From the NCBI RefSeq assembly GCF_039534975.1, contig NZ_BAAAWH010000001.1, forward strand, positions 2,666,001 through 2,730,000: DNA of 64,000 nucleotides. The letters run 5' to 3'. Below the pieces are notes generated by a model. The model did not search any database and was not told where the DNA came from. It worked only from the letters and a program-made list of their open reading frames with translations. Positions 47,750 to 56,094 of this stretch are shown in pieces. The DNA is from Microbacterium terregens (lineage in GTDB: Bacteria > Actinomycetota > Actinomycetes > Actinomycetales > Microbacteriaceae). Position 1 is the stretch's first letter, and every line of letters begins with the position of its first letter. Position numbers and translations under genes: made by a program.

Positions 47750-47802
47750 GGATAGACGCCGCGAGACAGGTGCCGTCGCACTCGGTCTCGCGGCGTCTAT
47801 CC
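47750..47802. terminator. 18-bp stem hairpin after mscL
   Basis: The arms 47750-47767 and 47785-47802 are exact reverse complements of 18 bases. The 17-base loop itself contains a small GTGC/GCAC stem, and TGTTT follows on the + strand. It is a strong candidate terminator for mscL. About 55 bases separate it from the small gene at 47859 on the other strand. Confidence 0.82.
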
Positions 47803-47858
47803 TGTTTCGCGGTCAACGGGAAGAGCAGCCGGTGAGATCTCGATACGGCGCCGGCGCG

Positions 47859-48044
47859 TCAATAGTGCGGCGGAACGTCCCGCCGCAGGCGTTCGTCGTT
47901 CGGGCCGGCGGCGGTAGGAGAATCGGATGCCGAGGGCTCGGCATCCGTCACCGCGGGCTCCGCGGATGTACCCGGCGCGGCCGTGAGCTTGGCGCGGCGG
48001 GCGCCCGGCACCCGCTCGATCCGCTGGCGCTTATTCGATGACAT
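47859..48044 (-). CDS. Small conserved basic protein (61 aa)
   Basis: 61 residues: a basic N-terminus SNKRQRIERVPGARRAKLT, an acidic/Pro-rich middle, and the conserved end NDERLRRDVPPHY. Close matches recur in Microbacteriaceae, from memory. It starts 14 bases inside the 3' end of the helicase-like gene, in another frame, so the two are coupled. Function unknown; disordered and possibly nucleic-acid binding. Confidence 0.72.
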   Translation of the reverse strand: MSSNKRQRIERVPGARRAKLTAAPGTSAEPAVTDAEPSASDSPTAAGPNDERLRRDVPPHY

Positions 48045-51000
48045 CGATCGGCTGCGTCTCGGTATCGGCCGTGGACGATTCCGGCGGCACGCCGAGCATC
48101 GCCGCGATCCGCACGGCCACGGCCGCCGGGTCGCTGTACAGGTCGAACGAGTGCACGCGCACGTAGTGCCAGCCGAGGCGGCGCAGAATCTGCGGCCGCA
48201 GCCGCAGCGATTCGCGCAGTGACTCGCCGATGGTCTCGGGGTCGCTCTCGGCGACCACCGCGCGACCGTCGAACTGCGCCACCAGCGGCAGCAGCCCGCG
48301 GTAGTGCACGTCGACCGAGACGCCCAGCCGGCGCAGCTCACGCGCCAGCGCCAGCGTCAGTGGGTCGGCGAGGTCCTCGAGGCGTGCCTGGCGGGCGCGC
48401 GAGGCGATGCCGCCGAGGATGCTCATCAGAGTCGCCGCACCGTGCTCGAGCCGGCCGTCATCGAAAGCCGATGGACGGATGGACGACACGATCACCATCG
48501 AGCGGCGCGCCCGCGTCATCCCGACAGTGAGCAGGCGCTCGCCGTCGGGAGTCGACAGATCGCCGAAGTCGCTCAGGACCCGGCCGTGCTTGGTGAGCCC
48601 GAATCCGAGGGAGAAGATCACGCGGTCACGACTCTCGGCCACCGACTCCTCGAGGGTCAGCACGGCGAGGGGCTCGGCGGTGTCCCGTGCGACGAAGTCC
48701 GCGACATCCGAGCGCCCTGCGAAGGCCGCCTCGACCGCTGCGCGCACCCGCTCGGCGTGCTTCGCACTGGCGGTCACGACCATGAGCGATTCGTTCCCGC
48801 GGTTGACCGCGTGCTCGACGACGAGCGTCACGACGCGCGCCACCTCCGCGTCGGGACTCTCCACCGCTCCGCTCACCGGGTCCGGCGCGCCCGTTCCGCC
48901 TTCCACGTAATCGACGCTCAGGCTGCCGCGCCCGAGATACGACCCGGCCCAGGGCAGCGAGACGAGCTCGCCGCCGTAGAACGCGTCGTTGACCAGCTCC
49001 GCCAGGTCCTCGCCACCCGCACGGTAGCTGTGGGTGAGCGTCTCGACCGGGAACAGCTCGGCCAGACGTTCGAACACGCTCGTCTCGTCGAAGGGCGCGC
49101 GGACCGGATCAGTGGCTTCCGGAATGCCCGACGAGAGGCGGAACGGCGTGGGCTTCTGGGTCACCGGGTCGCCGAAGACGACCACCTGCTGCGCACGCCG
49201 CAGTGCCGGCACGGCCTCCGCGAGGCTCAAGGCTGCGGCATCCGCGATGATGACGACGTCGAATCCGAGCGTGTCCGGGATCTGCGGCACCTCGTACGGT
49301 GAGGCCAGCCACACCGGCGCCAGCGTCCGCAGCAGCACCGGAGCGGCCGCTGCCAGGTCGGCGGGGGTCGTCCGCACGTCCTTGAGCGCCCTCTTCAGCG
49401 CTGCCGCCTCGGCGGCTTCGTCCACGATCCCGATGCGCCACTGCGTTGCGAGCTGAGCGGCCAGTAGGGGGCCGGATGCCGCGGCGTGCGCCTCATCCAC
49501 CAGCCGGAAGTCGCGCTCGAGCCGGTCCACGACCGCGGTGTTGGCGCCCAGGAGCGCGCGGTCGCTGCGCAGCAGGTGCTCGAGCGCGGACTGCCACCAG
49601 GCATATTCCAGCTCGGTGCCGACCGCGTCTTCGGGGACGTGCCGCACCGACAGCTCGGCGAGCAGGCTCTCGAGTCCGAGCGCCGCGAGCTGCGAGCGCA
49701 GCGTGGCGCGTTCGACGAGGTTGTCGAACACGTCCGAGTCGGCGGCGAGGCCTGCCAGCGTGCGAACGAGGCGTGCGACCGGGAGTGAGGCGAGACGATC
49801 GGCGCCGCCCCGGCCGACGATTCCGTCGAGTTCGGCCAGGTCCGCCTCGACGCGCTGCCACGCGACCTGGACGTCCGAGAGCCCCAGCGGGACCGCGGGG
49901 ATGACGCCGGCGTCCACGAACCGCTGCCACTCGGTGCGCTGCTGCTGCACGCGGACCAGTGCCTCGTGCATGTCGGCGATGTGCACACCGGGTCGCACGT
50001 ACTCCCGCGACAGCCGGCGCAGCCGTCGGCGCTGGGCGCCGGTCAGCGAGGGGGCGTCGCGGCGCGGGCCGTGGGCTTGGATGAGTTCGCCGAGGGGGCG
50101 TTCGAAGACGGTCGGACTGAACCGATCCAGCGAATCGCGGATGCCTTGCAGAACCCGCAGGTACGCGCCCAGCTCCGTGATGGTCTGGAAGGGCCGCATG
50201 CGGGTCTGCGCGATCAGTTCGTAGCCGCGTTCGAGAAGGTTCGGGACGTCCTGACGGTGGAGCCTGCCGGCAAGAGCATGGGCGGAGCGTGCCGCGCCGG
50301 TCGTGGCGAACGAGACCCCGTACCACGGGGAGTCCCCGGGGCCGAAGCGGAACTCGCCGAGGCGCGCGGCTGCGGCGAGCGCCGCTGCGGCCTTCTTGCG
50401 CGCGGGCGCCAGCCTGGTCAGGACGTCGATGTCGAAACGAGCCTCGGCGGTCGGGGTGGGCGTGGAACCGGCGAGCTCGGCGAGACGACGGAGCACGTCC
50501 AGGACCGAGACGCCGAGCGCCGAGTGCGGCGTGGTGACGGCGCTGCGGTAGTCGCGCAGGACGCCCCGCAGCCTCACCAGCGCGTCGTCGATCTCGCCGA
50601 CCTTGGGCTGGGCGGCCTTCTCGTTGCGTCCGATCGCGCGGATGAGGTCTCGCTGCACGTTGCGCGGGGACACCGCGAGTCCCTGCAGGCCGATGCCGGT
50701 CAGGCGGTGTCGGACGCCGTCCAGGGTGGAGCGGCGTGCGCTCACGACGAGAACACGCTTGCCGTCTCGTACGAGCGACCCGACGGCGTTGATGATCGTC
50801 TGCGTGCCGCCGGTGCCCGGCAGGGTGTGGACGGCGAGCGACTGCCCGGCCGCGATCCGCGCGAGCACGCCTTCCTGCTCGCCATCCGCGTCGAGCAGCA
50901 GCGTGTCCGACGCCGGTGCGCGCTCGTCCGGACTCGGCACGACCGGCGCGGGCCTGCGCACCGAGACGGTCTTGCGGTCCTCGTGGTGGCCGGCGAGCGC

Positions 51001-51750
51001 GTTGAGGACCGGATGGTCCAGGTTGACGGCATCCCGTGCCATTGCGGCGCCGACATCCGCGAACGTCGAGACGACCAGACGCGGGTGGACGGTGAAGGAT
51101 TCGATCGAGGCGGTGAGCGCGCGCAGGTGGTCGATCACGGGCTGCGGCTTGAAGACACCGTCCTCGTGCGCCAGGGTGGCCAGGGCCACGCCGTCGAGCT
51201 CGATGCCGAAGTGCGTGCGCGCGGCGCGGACGAACTCGGGGTTGACCGTGAACGAGCCGTGCAGCTTCAGTTCGAAGTCCGAGTGGTGTCGACGGATGGC
51301 GATCGGCCGAAGCAGCACGGGCGCCCTGCAGTCGAGTCCGCCGATCCGCCAGGAAGCGAGGCCCACGGCCAGGTGTACCGGCTCGATGCCGCGGGCGGTG
51401 CGCAGCTCGACATTCTTGGCGGTGATCCGCTCCGCGGCCAGGCGCGCGTTGCGCAAGGCCACCTCATCGCGGAACAGGTTGGACAGCAGGGTGGACCGAC
51501 CGGTGATGAACTGCGGAAGGCTGCCCGGATGTGCCTTGGTGATCTCGATGCCGCCGCTGTTCGCATCGTCGAAGTGCAGCAGTGTCGAGGGACCTCCGAG
51601 GTCTGCGGCCATCGCGCGCAGGCGATCTCGCTCAGGCTCGGCGACGTGCATGACCGTCACTCCCGGTTCGGACAGACCGAGATCGCCCGGGGTCACCAAG
51701 GGAGCGTCATCCTCTGCGCCGATAACGGCGCTGCCTTCTGCTCGCCACAC
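48031..51750 (-). CDS. Degenerate SF1 helicase-like protein with C-terminal REase-fold domain
   Basis: 1239 residues in the DUF4011/UPF1-like helicase architecture. Walker A is altered to LPGTGGTQT (310-318), with Gly in place of the invariant Lys. Walker B is IIADAAA (about 834-840) instead of a DEAS/DE-type box. Motifs of the second RecA domain persist: LTHSYRAG, LTLEESVAESRDRVIFSLG and GMTRARRS (about 1073-1081). The C-terminal 90 residues (VSVDVHYRGLLPLVAQFDGRAVVAESDPET, LRRLGWHYVRVHSFDLY) resemble the REase_MTES_1575 vsr-like nuclease fold. This looks like a pseudo-ATPase with a nuclease-like module. The GTG has TAGTGT (51757-51762) at 6 bases. Overlaps the small gene downstream by 14 bases. 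Confidence 0.8.
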   Translation of the reverse strand: MWRAEGSAVIGAEDDAPLVTPGDLGLSEPGVTVMHVAEPERDRLRAMAADLGGPSTLLHFDDANSGGIEITKAHPGSLPQFITGRSTLLSNLFRDEVALRNARLAAERITAKNVELRTARGIEPVHLAVGLASWRIGGLDCRAPVLLRPIAIRRHHSDFELKLHGSFTVNPEFVRAARTHFGIELDGVALATLAHEDGVFKPQPVIDHLRALTASIESFTVHPRLVVSTFADVGAAMARDAVNLDHPVLNALAGHHEDRKTVSVRRPAPVVPSPDERAPASDTLLLDADGEQEGVLARIAAGQSLAVHTLPGTGGTQTIINAVGSLVRDGKRVLVVSARRSTLDGVRHRLTGIGLQGLAVSPRNVQRDLIRAIGRNEKAAQPKVGEIDDALVRLRGVLRDYRSAVTTPHSALGVSVLDVLRRLAELAGSTPTPTAEARFDIDVLTRLAPARKKAAAALAAAARLGEFRFGPGDSPWYGVSFATTGAARSAHALAGRLHRQDVPNLLERGYELIAQTRMRPFQTITELGAYLRVLQGIRDSLDRFSPTVFERPLGELIQAHGPRRDAPSLTGAQRRRLRRLSREYVRPGVHIADMHEALVRVQQQRTEWQRFVDAGVIPAVPLGLSDVQVAWQRVEADLAELDGIVGRGGADRLASLPVARLVRTLAGLAADSDVFDNLVERATLRSQLAALGLESLLAELSVRHVPEDAVGTELEYAWWQSALEHLLRSDRALLGANTAVVDRLERDFRLVDEAHAAASGPLLAAQLATQWRIGIVDEAAEAAALKRALKDVRTTPADLAAAAPVLLRTLAPVWLASPYEVPQIPDTLGFDVVIIADAAALSLAEAVPALRRAQQVVVFGDPVTQKPTPFRLSSGIPEATDPVRAPFDETSVFERLAELFPVETLTHSYRAGGEDLAELVNDAFYGGELVSLPWAGSYLGRGSLSVDYVEGGTGAPDPVSGAVESPDAEVARVVTLVVEHAVNRGNESLMVVTASAKHAERVRAAVEAAFAGRSDVADFVARDTAEPLAVLTLEESVAESRDRVIFSLGFGLTKHGRVLSDFGDLSTPDGERLLTVGMTRARRSMVIVSSIRPSAFDDGRLEHGAATLMSILGGIASRARQARLEDLADPLTLALARELRRLGVSVDVHYRGLLPLVAQFDGRAVVAESDPETIGESLRESLRLRPQILRRLGWHYVRVHSFDLYSDPAAVAVRIAAMLGVPPESSTADTETQPIDVIE

Positions 51751-51922
51751 ACGGCCACACTAAGCGCCCTCGGCCGCTGCCTTGAGCAGCCTCCCCGAGT
51801 TTCGCCGGATTGGCGACACGCCACCTGATCTGCGATTCCTCCCCAGGCCCGGATCGGCGCTTCTCGTCCCCAACGCGGGGCCGCATGCAGGCGGTTCCTC
51901 GAGCCCGCGCCAGGATGGTCCC

Positions 51923-52447
51923 ATGACCGCCGCGCCGCACCCCCGCTTCACCATGCACCCCACTCCCATCGGCGATGTCCTGACCGTGACGACCGACGAA
52001 GGGATCGTGACCCTCCACCCCTTGCGCGGCCCGGTGGAACAGGAACTGGAGCGTCTCACGCGCGCGCTGCGCTCCCCCCTCGACCGCGTCGACGATGACC
52101 CCGCCGCGCACGACGCGGGCCGTCAGCTCGACGAATATTTCTCGCGGGGGCGCCGCGAGTTCGACCTCACGCTCGACTGGCGACTCGTCCGCGGGTTCAC
52201 CCGCGCCGCGCTCGAGGCAGTGCGCGAGATTCCGTACGGCGAAACAGCCGGGTACGGCGAGGTCGCCGCGCATGCGGGCAGCCCGCGTGCGGCCCGCGCG
52301 GTCGGCACCGCGTGCGCGACGACGCCCTTCTCGATCATCGTGCCGGTGCATCGGGTGGTGCGCGCCGACGGTTCGATCGGTGAGTACGGCGGTCATCCCG
52401 AGGTCAAGGCGTTCCTGCTGGATCTGGAGCGGGCCGCGAGCGAGTAG
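51923..52447 (+). CDS. Methylated-DNA--cysteine methyltransferase homologue lacking the catalytic Cys
   Basis: 174 residues, full-length Ogt/Ada-C type with both the N-terminal domain and the DNA-binding C-terminal domain (FTRAALEAVREIPYGETAGYGEVAAHAGSPRAARAVGTACATTPFSIIVPVHRVV, then GEYGGHPEVKAFLLDLE). The alkyl-acceptor motif PCHR reads P141-V142-H143-R144 because codon 142 is GTG; two base changes would be needed to make TGC. Methyl transfer to this protein should therefore be impossible. Alkyltransferase-like (ATL) proteins have Trp or Ala here, but are usually shorter. CAGGAT-N6-ATG supports the start. Confidence 0.88.
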   Translation: MTAAPHPRFTMHPTPIGDVLTVTTDEGIVTLHPLRGPVEQELERLTRALRSPLDRVDDDPAAHDAGRQLDEYFSRGRREFDLTLDWRLVRGFTRAALEAVREIPYGETAGYGEVAAHAGSPRAARAVGTACATTPFSIIVPVHRVVRADGSIGEYGGHPEVKAFLLDLERAASE

Positions 52448-52460
52448 GCCGCTCGCGGCC

Positions 52461-52496
52461 GCGCGGTCCCGGGGATCCCCCGCCCCGGGGCCGCGC
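52461..52496. terminator. 14-bp stem hairpin between convergent genes
   Basis: Arms 52461-52474 and 52483-52496 pair over 14 positions (one G-T wobble) with an 8-base loop, all GC. It lies between the alkyltransferase homologue (ends 52447) and the acyl-CoA synthetase (ends 52512), serving both directions. Confidence 0.75.
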
Positions 52497-52511
52497 ACTT
52501 TCCGACGCCGA

Positions 52512-54485
52512 CTAGTGGCGAGTGGCCCTGTCCGCGCCCAAGCCGGTCAGCGGGCGGGAATCCACCTCGGCGACGCGACGGACCGCAACGGCCAGGGCGT
52601 CGAGGACGGTGGGGTCCTCGATGGTCGCGGGGATCTTGTACGGTTCACCGTCGACGATCTGGCGCATGGTCTTGCGCAGGATCTTGCCGGAGCGCGTCTT
52701 CGGGATCCGTTCGAGGATCGTGACGTCGCGGAACGCCGCCACCGGCCCGATGTGCTCGCGCACCAGAGCGACCAGTTCGGCTTCGAGCCGGTCATGGTCG
52801 ATGTCCTCGTGCGCCTTGAGGGTGACGAACCCCGCGGCGCGCTGGCCCTTCAGCTCGTCGTGGACACCGATCACCGCGCACTCGGCGACGGCGCGGTGAA
52901 GGGTCAGCACCTCTTCCAGAGAACCCGTGGAGAGCCGGTGCCCGGCGACGTTGATGACGTCGTCGGTGCGGCCCATCACGAAGACGTACCCGTCCTCGTC
53001 GATGTAGCCCGCGTCGCCCGTCGCATAAAAGCCCGGGAACGCAGTGAGGTAGGCCTCACGGAACCGGTCCGGGCTCCCCCACACACCCGTCAGGGTGCCG
53101 GGCGGCAGCGGCAGGCGCAGGGCGATGTTCCCCTCCGGACTCGAGGCGCCGGCGTTCGTGCCGGTGACGTCGCGGCCCTTGGAGTCCAGGATGCGGACGT
53201 CGTATCCGGGCATCGGCACAGCGGTGGACCCCGCCTTGGCCGGGAGCACCTCGCGCCCGACCGGGTTGGCGCAGATCGGCCAGCCCGTCTCGGTCTGCCA
53301 CCAGTGGTCCACGACCGGCACCCCGAGGCCGTTGTTCGCCCAGTGCCACGTCTCGGGGTCGAGCCGTTCACCGGCCAGGAACAGCGTCTTCAGCGTCCGC
53401 AGTGCGCCCTCGGGCACCTCGTCCAGATCGGGGTCGACACGTCGGATGGCCCGCAGAGCGGTCGGCGCGGTGAACATCGCCTTGACGCCGTAGTCCTGCA
53501 CGACCCGCCAGAACTCGCCCGCATCGGGCGTGCCGACGGGCTTGCCCTCGAACAGGACGGTCGTCGCGCCGGCCAGCAGCGGTCCGTAGACGATGAAGGA
53601 GTGCCCGACGACCCAGCCGACGTCGGACGCCGTGAACATGGTGTCGTCGGGGCCGATGTCGTAGATGTTGCGCATCGCCCACGCGAGCGCCACCGCGTAG
53701 CCGCCGGTGTCCCGCACGATTCCTTTCGGGCTGCCCGTCGTGCCCGACGTGTACAGGACGTAGAGAGGGTCGGACGAGGCGACACCCACCGCCGCCGCGG
53801 GCGTCGCGGCCGCCACGAGCGCATCCCAATCGAACCAGCCCACGCCCTCCGTGGACCCCTCGAGGTCGGACGCTGATCCGGGAACAGAGGCACGGTCGCG
53901 CACGACCACGCTCCGCACGATCCCCGGCACGGCGTCCAGAGCCTTGCGGATGATGGGGAGGTACTCGACGATGCGCCCCGGCTCCAGTCCTCCGGACGCC
54001 GTCACGATCACCGAGGGCCGAGCGTCCGAGATGCGCACGGCGAGCTCGGTCGCAGCGAAGCCGCCGAAGACGACCGAGTGGATCGCGCCCAGCCGTGCAC
54101 ACGCGAGCATGGCGATGACCGCTTCGGGGGTCATCGGCAAGTAGAGCAGGACGCGGTCGCCTCGCCCGACGCCCAGGTCTCGCAGCGCACCCGCGAACCG
54201 GGCGGCGCGATCGCGGAGCTGACGGTACGTGTAGTCCTTGCGCGTTCCCGTCATCGCGGAGTGATAGCGCAGCGCGATGGCCTGTCCCCGGCCGGCATCC
54301 ACATGGCGGTCGAGGCAGTTCACACTCATGTTGAGGGAGGCGTCGGGATACCAGGTCCAGCCGCCGTCCCTCTCGTCGAGGGCGCGCTGCGGCGGGACGG
54401 TCCAATCGACGGCGGATGCCGCATCGATCCAGAACGCGGGCGGGTCGTCCAGACTCCGACGCCACTCCGAGGTGTATCCGACCAT
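52512..54485 (-). CDS. prpE: Propionyl-CoA synthetase-type acyl-CoA synthetase
   Basis: 657 residues, class of ACS/PrpE AMP-forming ligases. LYTSGTTGSPKG is the ATP motif, HWWQTETGWPI is the PrpE-type variant of the adenylate motif, FYATGDAGYIDEDGY and MGRTDDVINVAGHRLS form the hinge, and KTRSGKILR contains the regulatory, acetylatable lysine. It activates propionate (or acetate) to the CoA thioester. AAAGGAGAAA supports ATG 54485. The divergent RamA-like regulator at 54600 suggests control by carbon source. Confidence 0.9.
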   Translation of the reverse strand: MVGYTSEWRRSLDDPPAFWIDAASAVDWTVPPQRALDERDGGWTWYPDASLNMSVNCLDRHVDAGRGQAIALRYHSAMTGTRKDYTYRQLRDRAARFAGALRDLGVGRGDRVLLYLPMTPEAVIAMLACARLGAIHSVVFGGFAATELAVRISDARPSVIVTASGGLEPGRIVEYLPIIRKALDAVPGIVRSVVVRDRASVPGSASDLEGSTEGVGWFDWDALVAAATPAAAVGVASSDPLYVLYTSGTTGSPKGIVRDTGGYAVALAWAMRNIYDIGPDDTMFTASDVGWVVGHSFIVYGPLLAGATTVLFEGKPVGTPDAGEFWRVVQDYGVKAMFTAPTALRAIRRVDPDLDEVPEGALRTLKTLFLAGERLDPETWHWANNGLGVPVVDHWWQTETGWPICANPVGREVLPAKAGSTAVPMPGYDVRILDSKGRDVTGTNAGASSPEGNIALRLPLPPGTLTGVWGSPDRFREAYLTAFPGFYATGDAGYIDEDGYVFVMGRTDDVINVAGHRLSTGSLEEVLTLHRAVAECAVIGVHDELKGQRAAGFVTLKAHEDIDHDRLEAELVALVREHIGPVAAFRDVTILERIPKTRSGKILRKTMRQIVDGEPYKIPATIEDPTVLDALAVAVRRVAEVDSRPLTGLGADRATRH

Positions 54486-54599
54486 GGGCGTTTCTCCTTT
54501 GAAAGCTGTCCCAGCGGCTGCCGACCTCGCTTCGCCGCGGTGGTATCGTCGACGCTACGAATGCGGCAAGCACAGCGTCACCCCCGGAAGTAGGTATGC

Positions 54600-55457
54600 G
54601 TGGCCGCGCGAACCGGCACCGAAAGCGATACCGAACTGGTCGCGCGCGCGGTCGCCGATCTCGCGAGGCAGACCGCGTTTCCGGTCGCGTTCGGCGGGCT
54701 CGAGCGGGATGGCGCCATCGTGGTCACCGCGACGGTGGGAACGCGCACCCGCAGCCTGCAGGGGCTCGTGGTGCATGCCACGCGGGGCCTCGGCGGTCGG
54801 GCTCTGGTCGAGAAGCGCCCGCGGCTGGCTCTGGACTACCGGACCTCGCGCAACATCACCCACGACTACGACCGTGCCGTCCTCGGTGAGGGCATTGCGA
54901 CGCTGTTCGCCATCCCCGTTCTGGTCGCCGGCACGGCGCGGGGAGTCCTGTACTGCGGCACCTGGTCTGAAGTTCCCGTCGGCGACATGATCGCGCGTCC
55001 GGCTTTCGCGGTGGCGGACGCGCTCGGCAGTGAATTGCGGATCCGCGATGAGGTCGAAAGGCGCTTGGCGCTCGTTCCGCGAACCGCCCACGTCCCGGGC
55101 CTCGATGCGGCCACCCGAGAAGAGTTGCGCGAAAGCTACGCCGAACTGCGCAGCATTGCTTCGGTCGTGACGGATATGCAGGTGCGCGGGCGCCTCGAGA
55201 ATCTGGAAAGACACATCGCCGCGATATCGAACGAAGACGGCGGGCGAATCCCCGAATACGGGATCGCGTTGTCGCCCCGCGAGATCGACGTCCTTTCCCG
55301 CGTCGCGTTGGGCGCCACGAATGCCGAGATCGCGTCCGGCCTGGCTCTCAAAGAGGGCACCGTGAAGTCGTATCTGCAGTCGGCGATGGGCAAGCTGGAG
55401 GCCTCCACCCGCCACGCCGCCGTTGCCAAAGCACGGCGTGCCGGCATCCTGCCGTAG
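54600..55457 (+). CDS. GAF plus LuxR-type regulator, RamA-like
   Basis: 285 residues: an N-terminal GAF-like sensor domain (about 10-150), an alpha-helical linker, and a C-terminal LuxR helix-turn-helix LSPREIDVLSRVALGATNAEIASGLALKEGTVKSYLQSAMGKLEA. The size and domain order match RamA, the Corynebacterium glutamicum regulator of acetate and propionate metabolism. The divergent position next to the propionyl-CoA synthetase supports that. GTG 54600 has GGAAG upstream. ATG 54596 is out of frame and rejected. Confidence 0.82.
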   Translation: MAARTGTESDTELVARAVADLARQTAFPVAFGGLERDGAIVVTATVGTRTRSLQGLVVHATRGLGGRALVEKRPRLALDYRTSRNITHDYDRAVLGEGIATLFAIPVLVAGTARGVLYCGTWSEVPVGDMIARPAFAVADALGSELRIRDEVERRLALVPRTAHVPGLDAATREELRESYAELRSIASVVTDMQVRGRLENLERHIAAISNEDGGRIPEYGIALSPREIDVLSRVALGATNAEIASGLALKEGTVKSYLQSAMGKLEASTRHAAVAKARRAGILP

Positions 55458-55698
55458 TGGCAGCCAGTGGATTTCACCGGCGCAATGGTCGCGTATCGAC
55501 GGGTTCCGCACGGCACTATTCAGGCAGCCTGAATTCGACAAGTTCCCCGGCGCGGCGGCTTCTGGTCGACCATCGGCGAATTCGCATCTGATCAGAGGAA
55601 TCCGCCCCCGCGATTCGCATTAGCAAGGCAATGCCTTCCCGGATAGTCGCGCGGGACTGCCGATAGTGCATTCGCTCAACTGCGCGTATTGTGCATTC

Positions 55699-56043
55699 AT
55701 GGCCCGAAGAATTGTCCACCAGCTCGTTGATGACCTGGACGGAACCCTCCTTGAAGTCGGTGAGGGCGAAACCGTCCTCTTCTCGATCGACGGGGTCGCG
55801 TACGAGATAGACCTCACGGTCGAAAACGCCGCCGCGCTGCGCAACGCGGTGGCTCCGTACGTCGCCGCCGCACGCTCCATCTCCTCGTCGCGCAGAGGCT
55901 CGTCCGAGCCCCGTGGGCGCCGCCGGCCCGGGCAGCAGGACTACAGCGCGATCCGCGCATGGGCGAAGGACAACGGCTTCCAGGTGTCCGAGCGCGGCCG
56001 GGTTCCGGCAGCCATCATCGAAGCCTACGAAGCAGCGCACTGA
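55699..56043 (+). CDS. lsr2: Lsr2-like nucleoid-associated protein
   Basis: 114 residues. The N-terminal dimerisation domain (RRIVHQLVDDLDGTLLEVGEGETVLFSIDGVAYEIDLT) and the C-terminal DNA-binding domain with the AT-hook-like SERGRVPAAIIEAYEAAH are both intact. Lsr2 is the actinobacterial H-NS analogue, silencing AT-rich DNA. TATTGT (55687-55692) 6 bases before the ATG gives a leaderless start. The 241 bases upstream hold no gene and are noticeably less GC-rich than the surroundings, which would suit autoregulation. Confidence 0.93.
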   Translation: MARRIVHQLVDDLDGTLLEVGEGETVLFSIDGVAYEIDLTVENAAALRNAVAPYVAAARSISSSRRGSSEPRGRRRPGQQDYSAIRAWAKDNGFQVSERGRVPAAIIEAYEAAH

Positions 56044-56094
56044 GGCGGTCGGACCCTACCGCACCGCACCGACGTGCGATGCCAGGATGATCGC

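Noticed and set aside
54596..54889. Open frame from ATG 54596 on the plus strand
   Set aside because: It is out of frame with the conserved GAF/LuxR protein that starts at GTG 54600 and ends without homology.
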